Assembly: GCF_003986975.1 (NCBI RefSeq)
Contig: NZ_PIPO01000002.1
Location: 1-64,000, forward strand
Origin: Aliidiomarina soli
Lineage (GTDB): Bacteria > Pseudomonadota > Gammaproteobacteria > Enterobacterales > Alteromonadaceae
DNA: 64,000 nucleotides
Direction: 5' to 3'
Positions 18,218 to 27,013 of the stretch are shown here, piece by piece. A program made the translations under genes and the position numbers. Within the stretch, counting starts at the first letter, position 1, and every line of letters begins with the position of its first letter. Below the pieces are notes generated by a model. That model saw only the letters and a program-made list of their open reading frames with translations, was not told the DNA's origin and did no database searches.

Positions 18218-18766
18218 TTACAGAGTATCGCCACCCACCGCACGGTTACATGGGCACAGCTCATCGGTTTGCAAACCATCGAGGATACGTACGATTTCCT
18301 GAGGGTTACGGCCCACGTTGAGGCTGTTCACTGAAACGTGCTGAATGGTGTTGTGTGGGTCAACCACGAAAGTCGCACGCAACGCCACGTTCTCTTCTTT
18401 GTCACGAACACCAAGACCATCGACCAGGTCGCCTGAAGTATCAGCAAATGAATACTGGTTCAGGCCATTCAGATCCGGGTGCTCACGACGCCATGCCAGC
18501 TTCACAAACTCGTTATCTGTGCTGCCGCCAAGAACTACTGCGTCACGGTCTGCAAACTCTTCATTCAGTTTCGCAAACTCAACGATTTCAGTTGGGCATA
18601 CGAAGGTGAAGTCTTTCGGGTAGAAAAAGATAACTTTCCACTTACCTTCAAAGCTGTCCTGAGTAATAGTCTCAAAAGCACTTTGCCCATTCTCTTCTGG
18701 CATGTTGAATCCAGGCTTCGCTGCAACAACTGAGAAATCTGGTAATTTATCGCCTACTGTTAACAT
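18218..18766 (-). CDS. ahpC: Peroxiredoxin AhpC (typical 2-Cys)
   Basis: 182 residues from the ATG at 18766, which has GGAGG eight bases upstream; the frame is open to 18811 but without a ribosome site. Peroxidatic Cys57 sits in FTFVCPTE and the C-terminal CPC (171-173) holds the resolving cysteine. The order ahpC-ahpD next to a divergent oxyR matches the Actinobacteria-like AhpC/AhpD system rather than the enteric AhpC/AhpF pair. It reduces hydrogen peroxide and organic peroxides in the cytoplasm. Expression is probably activated by OxyR. Confidence 0.95.
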   Translation of the reverse strand: MLTVGDKLPDFSVVAAKPGFNMPEENGQSAFETITQDSFEGKWKVIFFYPKDFTFVCPTEIVEFAKLNEEFADRDAVVLGGSTDNEFVKLAWRREHPDLNGLNQYSFADTSGDLVDGLGVRDKEENVALRATFVVDPHNTIQHVSVNSLNVGRNPQEIVRILDGLQTDELCPCNRAVGGDTL

Positions 18767-18814
18767 AATTCGTCCTCCAATTAGGATTGCTGTTTGAAAT
18801 TCACGTTGCACATG

Positions 18815-18855
18815 ATAGGTTTAGCTCTGCATCGACGAAAGCGAATAAAAACTAT
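18815..18855. promoter_or_regulatory. Possible OxyR-binding region between ahpC and oxyR
   Basis: The intergenic region has an ATAG at 18815-18818 and a CTAT at 18852-18855, elements of the OxyR ATAG-N7-CTAT-N7-ATAG-N7-CTAT motif, but the inner elements match poorly and the spacing is off by four. The divergent layout makes an operator here likely; its exact position is a guess. Confidence 0.3.
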
Positions 18856-18901
18856 CACAGTAATCGGTTAAACGAATAAAAGTGGTCAGCGGGAGAACTC
18901 C

Positions 18902-19816
18902 ATGAACAAACTGCCAAGTCTGAAGAACCTTAGCTATCTACTGGCATTGCATCAGCATCAGAATTTCAACCGTGCTGCGCAGGCTTGCTACGTCAGCCAG
19001 TCCACATTAAGCAGTGGCATTCAAAATCTGGAAGAACAACTTGGCTGTCAGCTGATTGAGCGGGACCATAAGTCTTTCCTGTTCACCAGCATGGGCGAAG
19101 AAATTGTCGACCTGTCCCGCAATATTCTGACCCAAACCGAAGAATTGATGAATCACGCCCAAAGCCAGGGCAATATTATGGAAGGCCCTTTGCGGCTTGG
19201 CTGTATTCCGACCATTGGCCCTTTCCTGCTCGGCCCTTTGAGTCGCCGCCTGCATGACGACTTTCCGAAGCTGCAATTGCAGATCCGCGAAGACACCACC
19301 GCGCACCTGATGCAGCTGTTAAAGAATGGCGAACTGGATGCACTTATTCTGGCCTTACCGATTGAAACTCAGGGCAACCAGTCCTGGGTACTGGGTAAAG
19401 ATCCGTTCAAGATGGTGCTACACCCGGATCTGGCCAAAGACGTCGGCGAGCCCGTGGACTACAATAAGCTGCCGGATCAAAGCATTTTCCTGCTTGAGCA
19501 TGAACACTGTATGACCGGGCATGCGGTCACCGCCTGTCGCTTAGGTAATAGCCGTAAGATCAATCCTTTTACCGCATCCAGTCTGCATAGCCTGGTGCAA
19601 ATGGCCGAAGCGCGGACCGGCGCCACCTTTGTGCCACAAATGGCAATCGACCAGGGAATCCTAAGTAACACTGAACTGGTTGCGCTGACCCCGACAGACG
19701 GTGAAGCCTATCGTGAAATAGGGCTGCTATTCAGACCCACCACGTCGCGCCGCCAAACATTCCGCAAAATTGCGGAAACGGTTGCAGACTTATTACCAAT
19801 ATCGACGTTAAGCTAA
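18902..19816 (+). CDS. oxyR: Hydrogen peroxide-inducible regulator OxyR
   Basis: 304 residues. N-terminal LysR-type winged helix (about 1-65; NFNRAAQACYVSQSTLSSGIQ) and a periplasmic-binding-protein-like sensor domain. Cys203 and Cys212 in EHCMTGHAVTACRLG have the nine-residue spacing of the redox pair Cys199/Cys208 of E. coli OxyR. Oxidation forms the disulfide that activates transcription. It is divergent from ahpC-ahpD, its probable target, and probably represses itself. Confidence 0.93.
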   Translation: MNKLPSLKNLSYLLALHQHQNFNRAAQACYVSQSTLSSGIQNLEEQLGCQLIERDHKSFLFTSMGEEIVDLSRNILTQTEELMNHAQSQGNIMEGPLRLGCIPTIGPFLLGPLSRRLHDDFPKLQLQIREDTTAHLMQLLKNGELDALILALPIETQGNQSWVLGKDPFKMVLHPDLAKDVGEPVDYNKLPDQSIFLLEHEHCMTGHAVTACRLGNSRKINPFTASSLHSLVQMAEARTGATFVPQMAIDQGILSNTELVALTPTDGEAYREIGLLFRPTTSRRQTFRKIAETVADLLPISTLS

Positions 19817-19918
19817 ATAATGACATCGATAAGCAGCCACTGAACTTGTAGAAGCAAACATCCGTATAGCACTATCAACGCGGATCAGAATACGTCTCAT
19901 AACAGACTGGAGAGCAAC

Positions 19919-21049
19919 ATGAAATTAGTTACCCGTTCACTCGCCTTGGTAAGCCTAAGCGTTATGACGCTGGCTGCAGCCCAGGCTGAAACCATTGAAA
20001 CCCGCTGGGCTGATGTCGACGTCGAAACCGTCAGCGAAGGCCTTAACCACCCATGGGGACTGGCGTTTTTAAATGACGGCCGGATGCTGGTGACAGAGCG
20101 CGCAGGTACCATGCGTATTATTGAGGCGGACGGCACACACGGAGAACCCATTAGTGGCTTACCTGAAATCAAGGTTATGCGCCAGGGCGGACTATTCGAC
20201 GTAAAATTGAGCCCCAATTACAGCAGCGATAGCCTGATTTATTTCGCCTATTCAGAACCTGAAAGCGAAGGCAGTGAAATCACCAGTACTGCGGTTGCCC
20301 GCGCTCGCCTCGAAGACAACGCGCTGCATGATCTTGAAGTTATCTTCAGTCAGTATCCAAAAGAAGAAGGTGGTCGTCACTACGGTGGTCGGCTGACATT
20401 TAGCGACGATGGCGAGTATCTGTTTATCGGGCTTGGTGACCGCGGACACCGTCAGGATGATGCCCAGACGCTGGATAAGCACACTGGTAAGCTGGTTCGA
20501 ATCCATCCCGACGGTTCGGTGCCGGAGGACAACCCGTACGTCAACGAAGAAGGCGCTCTTGAGGAAATCTGGTCTTACGGCCACCGCAATATCCAGGGCA
20601 TGGATATCCAACCTTCAACCGGTCATTTGTGGGCTGTCGAGCATGGCCCACAAGGCGGTGACGAACTGAACCGCCCACAATCCGGACACAACTATGGCTG
20701 GCCAGTTATAACCCATGGTGAACAGTACGGTGGTGGCGAAGTGGGTATCGGCTTTAAGAAAGACGATATGGAACTGCCGGTTTGGCACTGGACACCTTCT
20801 ATCGCCGTATCGGGCATGACCTTTTATGACGGAAACCAGTTCCCGGCATGGCAGGGAAATGTCCTGGCAACCGGTTTGCGCGGACAACAGGTAGCGCGAC
20901 TCGAAGTCGATGGTGACCATGTTATTCATCAGGAAACTCTGGAACTTGGCCAACGTATCCGAGAAATTCAGGTTGGCCCAGATGGGTACATTTATTTGTT
21001 AACGGACGACGCGGATGGAAAAGTACTGCGTTTATCTCCTGCTGAGTAA
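19919..21049 (+). CDS. PQQ-dependent aldose sugar dehydrogenase family protein (YliI-like)
   Basis: 376 residues with a cleavable signal peptide (cut after AQA, about residue 24). The rest is a six-bladed beta propeller of the glucose/sorbosone dehydrogenase family: GLNHPWGLAFL, LVTERAGTMRII, GGLFDVKLSP, GGRHYGGRLTF, GLGDRGHR, SYGHRNIQGM and EHGPQGGDELN. E. coli YliI of this family oxidises aldoses in the periplasm using PQQ. It is followed 18 bases later by a YncD/PqqU-like TonB receptor, supporting PQQ as cofactor. No PQQ synthesis genes are in the window. An ATG at 19919 with GGAGAG upstream is the start. Confidence 0.9.
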   Translation: MKLVTRSLALVSLSVMTLAAAQAETIETRWADVDVETVSEGLNHPWGLAFLNDGRMLVTERAGTMRIIEADGTHGEPISGLPEIKVMRQGGLFDVKLSPNYSSDSLIYFAYSEPESEGSEITSTAVARARLEDNALHDLEVIFSQYPKEEGGRHYGGRLTFSDDGEYLFIGLGDRGHRQDDAQTLDKHTGKLVRIHPDGSVPEDNPYVNEEGALEEIWSYGHRNIQGMDIQPSTGHLWAVEHGPQGGDELNRPQSGHNYGWPVITHGEQYGGGEVGIGFKKDDMELPVWHWTPSIAVSGMTFYDGNQFPAWQGNVLATGLRGQQVARLEVDGDHVIHQETLELGQRIREIQVGPDGYIYLLTDDADGKVLRLSPAE

Positions 21050-21067
21050 GCCTGCGGAGTGGTATCT

Positions 21068-23146
21068 ATGAATCAATCAATTTCAAGGCTCGCGATCACC
21101 GCGAGCCTTTTTTCATTGGCTTTACCCGCGACGGGTGTCGCCAGCGACGCAAACGACTCTGTTAGCGCACAAGAGGAACCGATTGAGCGGGTCGTGGTAA
21201 CAGCAACGCGCACCCGCCAGCCCTGGTTGAACTCAGCTGGTTCTATCGACCGCGTGGAAGTCGAGCAGCAACTCCCGGGCATGCGCATCGACATGGCAGA
21301 AATTCTGGCCGGGATTCCCGGCGTGCAAACCGATACCCGCTACAATTTTGCTCAGGACACCCGTATCGTATTGCGTGGGTTCGGCGCCCGGGCCGCCTTT
21401 GGTGTGCGCGGTGTTGTCATGCGACTGGACGGTATTCCATTGTCGATGCCCGACGGGCAGGCACAAACGTCGAGTATCTTTGTCGATGAACCGGCTCATG
21501 TGGAAGTCCTCCGCGGCCCCATTGCCAGCGTCTATGGCAACGCGGCGGGCGGAGTCATCAACCTGCAAAGCACACAACCCCGACAAAGCTATCTTGGTGC
21601 CTCTCTTGCGGTCGGCGAAAACGGCCGTCAACGAACCGCTTTGAATGGCGCTTATGTGCAGGGTCCGTTCTTTTTATCCGGGCATTATGCCGGCTTCCGC
21701 ACCGACGGCGACCGTTCTCACGGCAACGTAGAGCGCGACCAGTACGCATTGCGCAGCGGCTATCAGTTTGCTAACGGGCTGGAGCTTATTGTGCGTGCCG
21801 ATGACAACAATGCGCCCTTGTTGCAGGACCCGGGCTCGTTAACCGCTGAACAATGGCGGGAAGATCCGCAGCAAACCTTTGCTGGCGCTACTGTGTTCAA
21901 CACCCGCAAGCAGATCCGTCATCGTCAGCAGTCTGTCACCCTACGTCAGACCCTGACCACAGTCGACTGGCAACTAGCAGCCTGGAATGGACAACGAGAG
22001 GTAGAACAATTTCTACCCTTTCCAGGCTCTGACCTGACCTCCTCGGGCGCTGTAATAGACCTGACCCGTGATTTTTACGGAGTTCATGGTCAGGTCAACT
22101 GGCGTCCGGCAGCCTTCAACGACCAATGGCAGTTGAGTCTGGGAACCGATATTGAACGACAGCAAGACACGCGCCTGGGTTTTGTAAATAATTTTGGCAC
22201 AGCAGGTGATCTGCGCCGTGACGAAACCGGCGATGTTGAGAAGACTGATCTCTACGCGCTCAGTCAGTATGCACTTACTGACCAGTTAACCTGGTTACTC
22301 GGCGGTCGTGTCTCGGATATGAAGTTTGCGGTCGAGGACCGCTTTATAATTGACGGCATACGCCCGGACGACAGTGGCCAAATCGATTATTCCGAGCACG
22401 CCTGGACGACTGGTTTTAACTATCAGTTAACTGACACCTGGTCGGTATTTGCATCGGCTGGCGCTGGATTCGAAACCCCAACATTGACTGAACTAGCGTA
22501 TCGAAACGATGACAGTGGCCTCAACCCCGAACTCGGTCCGGCACAGGTGCAGCAGTTTGAATTTGGCCATAAGTGGCTCACTGAACGGGGGATGGCTCAG
22601 CTCAGCTTGTTTGAAGTGCGTACCGATGATGAAATCGTGGTTGATCAATCAATCGATGGCCGCACCACGTACCGAAACGCTGCAGAAACTAAACGCCAGG
22701 GTGTCGAGCTAAGCGGTACCTATCAGTGGACACCGATGCTTGATCTGCGTGGAGCGGCAACAATTATTAAGGCCCGCTATAAAGGTGGTCAGTTAGACGA
22801 CCAGCGTATCCCCGGGGTTGCAACCAGCAATCTGTATGCTCAAATCAATCTTTCACCCTGGCAGGATCAGCGTTTGCGTGCGTCGCTTACTGCACAGTAT
22901 CGCTCGCGAATTGCCAGTAACGACGGCAATACTGAATTCGCTCCCTCGTTCGTGCTTTGGCATAGCGCGGTGGAAGCACGCCAGCAGATCGCTCAATGGC
23001 AATTCCGCCAGTGGTTGCGGGTCGACAACCTGCTTGACCGCAACTACGTGGGTTCGGTCATTGTGAATCAAGGTAGTGGGCGCTCGTTCGAGCCTGCGCC
23101 AGGCCGCCAGTTAAGTGCTGGGTTGGCAGTCGAACGGCGCTTTTAA
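21068..23146 (+). CDS. TonB-dependent receptor, YncD/PqqU-like (probable PQQ importer)
   Basis: 692 residues from the ATG at 21068 (GGAG eight bases upstream; a GTG at 21059 is in frame). Signal peptide about 1-25, TonB box near IERVVVTATR, plug domain about 45-160, then a 22-strand barrel ending in aromatic F. As recalled, E. coli YncD (renamed PqqU, a PQQ receptor) shares the plug segment RGFGxRxxxGxRG, the barrel segment FETPTxxELxYR, and the C-terminal RVDNLxDxxYVGSVIVN with EPxPGR. The preceding gene is a PQQ-type dehydrogenase, so a cofactor-uptake role is well supported but inferred. No Fur box was noticed. Confidence 0.88.
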   Translation: MNQSISRLAITASLFSLALPATGVASDANDSVSAQEEPIERVVVTATRTRQPWLNSAGSIDRVEVEQQLPGMRIDMAEILAGIPGVQTDTRYNFAQDTRIVLRGFGARAAFGVRGVVMRLDGIPLSMPDGQAQTSSIFVDEPAHVEVLRGPIASVYGNAAGGVINLQSTQPRQSYLGASLAVGENGRQRTALNGAYVQGPFFLSGHYAGFRTDGDRSHGNVERDQYALRSGYQFANGLELIVRADDNNAPLLQDPGSLTAEQWREDPQQTFAGATVFNTRKQIRHRQQSVTLRQTLTTVDWQLAAWNGQREVEQFLPFPGSDLTSSGAVIDLTRDFYGVHGQVNWRPAAFNDQWQLSLGTDIERQQDTRLGFVNNFGTAGDLRRDETGDVEKTDLYALSQYALTDQLTWLLGGRVSDMKFAVEDRFIIDGIRPDDSGQIDYSEHAWTTGFNYQLTDTWSVFASAGAGFETPTLTELAYRNDDSGLNPELGPAQVQQFEFGHKWLTERGMAQLSLFEVRTDDEIVVDQSIDGRTTYRNAAETKRQGVELSGTYQWTPMLDLRGAATIIKARYKGGQLDDQRIPGVATSNLYAQINLSPWQDQRLRASLTAQYRSRIASNDGNTEFAPSFVLWHSAVEARQQIAQWQFRQWLRVDNLLDRNYVGSVIVNQGSGRSFEPAPGRQLSAGLAVERRF

Positions 23147-23152
23147 GTTAGG

Positions 23153-23188
23153 TGACCGGTGGTTATTTACTTTAATAACCACCGGTCA
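23153..23188. terminator. Long perfect hairpin between convergent genes
   Basis: TGACCGGTGGTTATT (23153-23167) pairs perfectly with its complement at 23174-23188 around a 6-base loop. It lies between the receptor stop (23146) and the stop of the convergent DJ-1 gene (23201), so it probably ends transcripts from both sides, although neither side has a T tract. Confidence 0.55.
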
Positions 23189-23200
23189 TATAGGCAAGCG

Positions 23201-23884
23201 TTAAGGTTCGCCATTCAGAATATGAAGCAGTGCTTTCGCTGCAGGCTCCGATGAGGCTGGGTTCTGCCCGGTAATCAACATGCCATCCTGAATAACATAT
23301 GGCTTCCAGTCATCGGTTTTCTCGTAGCGGGCTCCTTTACCTTTGAGTTCATCCTCAAGCAAAAACGGCACCACAGAGGTCAACTCAACGGCTTCTTCTT
23401 CGCTGTTACTGAAGCCAGTCACAGCGCGCCCTGCGATTAAAGGCTTTCCGACCAGGCTGGCGTTTAGCAGTACCGCGGGAGCATGGCAAACTGCAGCAAC
23501 AGCCTTACCCTGCTGCCAAAACTCCTCCAACAGACGAATGGATGTTTTATCTTCTGCCAGATCCCACATCGGTCCGTGTCCTCCAGGATAAAAAACCGCA
23601 TCAAAGTCATCAGCACTGACCTCGCTCAGCTTCACCGTGTTAGACAGGGTCTCCTGTAGCGCGTCATCTTTGTAAAAACGCTCTGTTGCTTCGGTCTGGG
23701 CATCCTCAGTTTCACTGTTTGGATCGATCGGCGGCCGACCACCTTTTGGCGATGCCAGGGTGATACTGACTCCGGCATCGGCGAACACATAATAGGGTGC
23801 AGCAAACTCTTCCGCCCAGAATCCGGTTTTGTTACCGGTATCTCCGAGTTGCTCATGGGACGTCAAAATCATTAATACTTTCAT
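23201..23884 (-). CDS. DJ-1/PfpI family protein (type 1 glutamine amidotransferase-like)
   Basis: 227 residues. Hsp31/class-like DJ-1 fold: MKVLMILTSH at the start, FAAPYYVFADAG, FYPGGHGPMWDL (about 97-108), and the nucleophile elbow AVCHAP with Cys about 134 followed by His. Relatives are glyoxalase III-type enzymes or protein deglycases/chaperones. The exact activity cannot be set from sequence. It is monocistronic, between the convergent receptor gene and the two-component operon. Confidence 0.88.
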   Translation of the reverse strand: MKVLMILTSHEQLGDTGNKTGFWAEEFAAPYYVFADAGVSITLASPKGGRPPIDPNSETEDAQTEATERFYKDDALQETLSNTVKLSEVSADDFDAVFYPGGHGPMWDLAEDKTSIRLLEEFWQQGKAVAAVCHAPAVLLNASLVGKPLIAGRAVTGFSNSEEEAVELTSVVPFLLEDELKGKGARYEKTDDWKPYVIQDGMLITGQNPASSEPAAKALLHILNGEP

Positions 23885-23944
23885 GCCCGTTCCTTATTGA
23901 TCAAAGTAGTTACCACAGCGCTACGTATGCGTTATGACAAACGA

Positions 23945-25306
23945 TCAGTCTTCCAGCCAGCGATACAGTGTGCGACGGGTAACGCCGAGCACTTCAGCGG
24001 CTTTGCGCTTGTTACCGCCAGTCTCACGCAGCACATAGCGAACATAGTCGCGCTGTACATCACTCAATGAGCGTAGCTCACGCATGCCGGGCTCGCTATT
24101 GCCAGAGTCGTTCTGACTCAAGGTCAACTGGGACGCCTGCTGCATTCGTTCAGGCAGGTGTTCGGGGCGAATTTCACTGCCCTGACAGAAGGTTACTGCC
24201 CGTTCCATCGCGTTTTGCAGCTCTCGAACATTGCCAGGAAAAGGGTAGTCATAGATCTTTTCCATCGTCTCACGTGACAATGAAGGCGACAGTCCGTCGT
24301 CTTTGCTCAGCGCGGCGACAAAGTGCTGGGCTAACAACTCACGGTCATCACCTCGCTCGCGCAACGGAGGTACCTTGAGCGCGAAGGTTTCCAGACGATA
24401 AAACAGGTCCTGACGGAATTTACCTTCGCTAACCAGAGTTTCCAGGTCGCGGTGGGTTGCGGCGATAATGCGCACATCGACCAGAGTTTCCTGGTCACTG
24501 CCGACAGCGCGAATAGTCCCTTCCTGCAACACACGGAGCAGCTTCGCCTGCAGTTCCAGTGGCATTTCACCAATTTCGTCCAGTAACAAGGTGCCACCAT
24601 GGGCTTCCTTCAACAAACCACTACGAGCCTTCTGAGCTCCGGTAAATGCGCCCGCCGCATGGCCAAAGAACTCGCTTTCCATCAATTCTTTCGGAATACC
24701 CGCACAGTTAACCGCCAGAAACGGCCCTTGCTGCCGCGCACTTTCTGCATGAATAGCTTGCGCCACCAGCTCTTTACCGGTGCCACTCTCGCCAAGTACA
24801 AGCACCGCCGAACCAGCATCAGCGACCTGATGAATTTGCTGGTATAGATCACGCATAGTGCGGCTGCGTCCAATCATGCCGTGAAAATTCTCAGTCTGCT
24901 GCTCCCGCATCGCCCGTACCGTATGCTTTAAACGACGGTTTTCCAGCAGACGTCGTACGCAGAGCAGGAAATGCTCCATATCCAGTGGTTTGGTGAGGAA
25001 GTCATCCGCACCTTGCTTCAAGGCTTCTACCGCTTGTGCCACCGTACCGAATGCAGTGATCAGTAAAATCGACGGAGTATCGCTTAAGGTGAGCAGTTTA
25101 GGCACCATGGTCATGCCATTGGCACCCGGCAAGCGTAAATCGCTCACCACCAGATCAGGCTGCCATTTTTCAATTAAGGGCAGGGCACTTTCCACGCTAT
25201 CGCAGGCCTGTACCTGATACTTTTCAGCCTCAAGCTCTTCAACCAGCAACTCCTGTAGGCCTGGATCGTCTTCCACCACGACTATGCGCTCAGTCTTACT
25301 CGTCAT
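23945..25306 (-). CDS. Sigma-54-dependent response regulator (NtrC family)
   Basis: 453 residues from the ATG at 25306 (another in-frame ATG lies two codons upstream). Complete receiver: Asp pair in VVEDDPG, phospho-acceptor Asp in [12 protein letters not shown] (about 54), Thr in LITAF, Lys in LTKPL. AAA+ domain: Walker [15 protein letters not shown] loop that contacts sigma-54, Walker [14 protein letters not shown]-terminal Fis-type helix-turn-helix ([19 protein letters not shown]). It overlaps the end of the kinase gene by 11 bases, so the pair is coupled. Its likely target is the divergent DUF4168 gene, which has a sigma-54 promoter. Confidence 0.94.
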   Translation of the reverse strand: MTSKTERIVVVEDDPGLQELLVEELEAEKYQVQACDSVESALPLIEKWQPDLVVSDLRLPGANGMTMVPKLLTLSDTPSILLITAFGTVAQAVEALKQGADDFLTKPLDMEHFLLCVRRLLENRRLKHTVRAMREQQTENFHGMIGRSRTMRDLYQQIHQVADAGSAVLVLGESGTGKELVAQAIHAESARQQGPFLAVNCAGIPKELMESEFFGHAAGAFTGAQKARSGLLKEAHGGTLLLDEIGEMPLELQAKLLRVLQEGTIRAVGSDQETLVDVRIIAATHRDLETLVSEGKFRQDLFYRLETFALKVPPLRERGDDRELLAQHFVAALSKDDGLSPSLSRETMEKIYDYPFPGNVRELQNAMERAVTFCQGSEIRPEHLPERMQQASQLTLSQNDSGNSEPGMRELRSLSDVQRDYVRYVLRETGGNKRKAAEVLGVTRRTLYRWLED

Positions 25307-26798
25307 CTTCATTCTCCACTGCCTTAATCACGGGCAAAGCCCGCGTTGGTAACCAGATTGTTACTTCACACCCACCTGCACTATGGTTTGCGATAGCAAC
25401 CCGGCCGCCATGCTCGGTTACCACGTTATGAACAATTGCCAGCCCTAAACCAGTTCCTTCACCTTGCGTCTTGGTTGAGAAAAACGGCTCCAGCAACTGT
25501 GCCTGGTCCACCCCTTCAGGCAATCCAGCGCCATCATCGCGCACCCGGATCTGAACGCCGTCTCCGTCACTTACCGCTGTGACTGAAACCTCGCGGGTCG
25601 CCGACTGAGCCGCATTGCGAATAATATTAATCAAAGCCAGCTCAAGTCGTGCTTCGTCAGCTTCAATATGCAGATCATCCGGGACATCGAGTGTAATCTG
25701 CAATTCGTCGTTGGTTAACTCATGACGCAGGTTGGCCACACAGTCATTCGCCAGCGGTCCCAGCTGCACCGATTCATAGTCCGAGCTGCCGGCCCGGGTG
25801 TAGTTGAGTAATTGCCGAACGATACGGGTTAACCGCGCAACCTGTCCCCGAATAGCCTCCAGCTGCCGTACCTGAGAGGGGTCTTGATTGTCTTTTAACA
25901 ATCGGCGGGCGCGGCCATCAATCACCGTCAATGGCGCCCCCAGCTCATGGGCTATACCGCCAGCAACGCGACCAATTGCGGCCATTTTTTCCTGGTACTG
26001 CAACTGCTGCGCAAGCGCCTCCTCATGAGCCTGTCGCTGCACCAGCTCCCTATCTTTGTTATCAATGCTATTCAGCATCCGGTTCAGCCCCCGCGCCAGC
26101 TCTGCCAGCTCCGACGGCCCGGCTTCATCAGCACGATGAGCCCGCTCACCGCGCTCAATCCGATTCATACTTTGGGTTAACGCATTGACGTGACGGCCGA
26201 CGCCACCGTAGTGGCCAAATATCACCACCGCCAACGTCGCGAAGCAGAGCACCCCCCAAGTCGCCCAGGCGGTTTGCGATAACTGAGTGAGGGAGGCATC
26301 AAAATCACTGGCGCGCCGGTTTATCTGAATAAAACCGTTAGTGCGACCGAGATCGTCAAAGACAGGAATAAAATGCGAGAACAGGAACATCCCCGAAACC
26401 TGGCGATACCGTTCCTGCTGTTCGCCTGTGGTAACGACCTGCTGCGCAACCTGGCTGGTGGTCAGGTCACGCTCGGTAATACCCGCCGCAGCGACCTGAT
26501 TGCCATTGACGTCAAATACAGAGGCCCCATAGATGCGGCCGATATCGAAAACCGACTGCAGGGTTCGGCGCACGGCTTCTTCATCGTTTACCGCCAGTGC
26601 TTCGCCGATGGGTAAGCGAATCGCCCGTCCTATTAACTCAACGTCATCTTTTAACCGATCAGATTCCAGCGTAGCCATGCGATCTAGGCCGACCGCAATC
26701 CCAGCGCCAGCAATAACCAGTAAAGGCAGCACCACATATAAAAGCAGTGCTCGCTGCAAGCCACTTAGGCGAAGAAATCGAAATACGGACTTTTTCAT
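25296..26798 (-). CDS. Membrane sensor histidine kinase (NtrB/ZraS-like)
   Basis: 500 residues from the ATG at 26798. Two transmembrane helices (about 12-35 and 172-195) flank a periplasmic sensor of about 135 residues with a Cache/PAS-like feel (VRRTLQSVFDIGRIYGASVFD, GMFLFSHFIPVFDDLG). Then HAMP (about 195-245), the H box GIAHELGAPLTVIDG, N box NIIRNAAQSA, and G boxes DDGAGLPEG and GEGTGLGLAIV. The frame is open to 26852 but that would read through the repeated TGTCAC motifs. The sensed signal is unknown. Confidence 0.92.
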   Translation of the reverse strand: MKKSVFRFLRLSGLQRALLLYVVLPLLVIAGAGIAVGLDRMATLESDRLKDDVELIGRAIRLPIGEALAVNDEEAVRRTLQSVFDIGRIYGASVFDVNGNQVAAAGITERDLTTSQVAQQVVTTGEQQERYRQVSGMFLFSHFIPVFDDLGRTNGFIQINRRASDFDASLTQLSQTAWATWGVLCFATLAVVIFGHYGGVGRHVNALTQSMNRIERGERAHRADEAGPSELAELARGLNRMLNSIDNKDRELVQRQAHEEALAQQLQYQEKMAAIGRVAGGIAHELGAPLTVIDGRARRLLKDNQDPSQVRQLEAIRGQVARLTRIVRQLLNYTRAGSSDYESVQLGPLANDCVANLRHELTNDELQITLDVPDDLHIEADEARLELALINIIRNAAQSATREVSVTAVSDGDGVQIRVRDDGAGLPEGVDQAQLLEPFFSTKTQGEGTGLGLAIVHNVVTEHGGRVAIANHSAGGCEVTIWLPTRALPVIKAVENEDDE

Positions 26799-26803
26799 AG
26801 TTG

Positions 26804-26841
26804 TGTCACTTCTGTCACTGACATATCTGTCACATGTGACA
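26804..26841. promoter_or_regulatory. Clustered TGTCAC repeats and a perfect palindrome, probable regulator-binding site
   Basis: Three TGTCAC hexamers (26804-26809, 26813-26818, 26828-26833); the last is half of the perfect 14-bp palindrome TGTCACATGTGACA (26828-26841). Another half site, TGTGACA, is at 26984-26990 near the DUF4168 start site. The palindrome is about 150 bases upstream of the predicted start from the sigma-54 promoter, the usual place for an enhancer bound by an NtrC-type activator, and about 30 bases before the kinase start, where it could mediate autoregulation. Confidence 0.65.
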
Positions 26842-26959
26842 AAAGTATACACTAATACCTCTTATATGGCTCCCTTCCAATCGGCTTAAACACCAGGCCA
26901 ATAAAAATAGTCTTTTAAAAACATACAATTAAGAATTGTTTTTGAGTTATTCAACAATC

Positions 26960-26975
26960 TGGCATGACCTTCGCT
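26960..26975 (+). promoter_or_regulatory. Sigma-54 promoter of the DUF4168 gene
   Basis: TGGCATG-ACCT-TCGCT: the invariant GG (26961-26962) and GC (26973-26974) are separated by exactly ten bases, and 10 of the 12 defined positions of TGGCACG-N4-TTGCW match. Predicted start about 26986, 28 bases before the ATG. Confidence 0.7.
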
Positions 26976-27013
26976 TTATAACCTGTGACAACTTTAAACG
27001 AGGAGAACTTATT

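Noticed and set aside
26799-26852. Upstream extension of the histidine kinase
   Set aside because: The segment consists of the TGTCAC repeats and adds no family residues.
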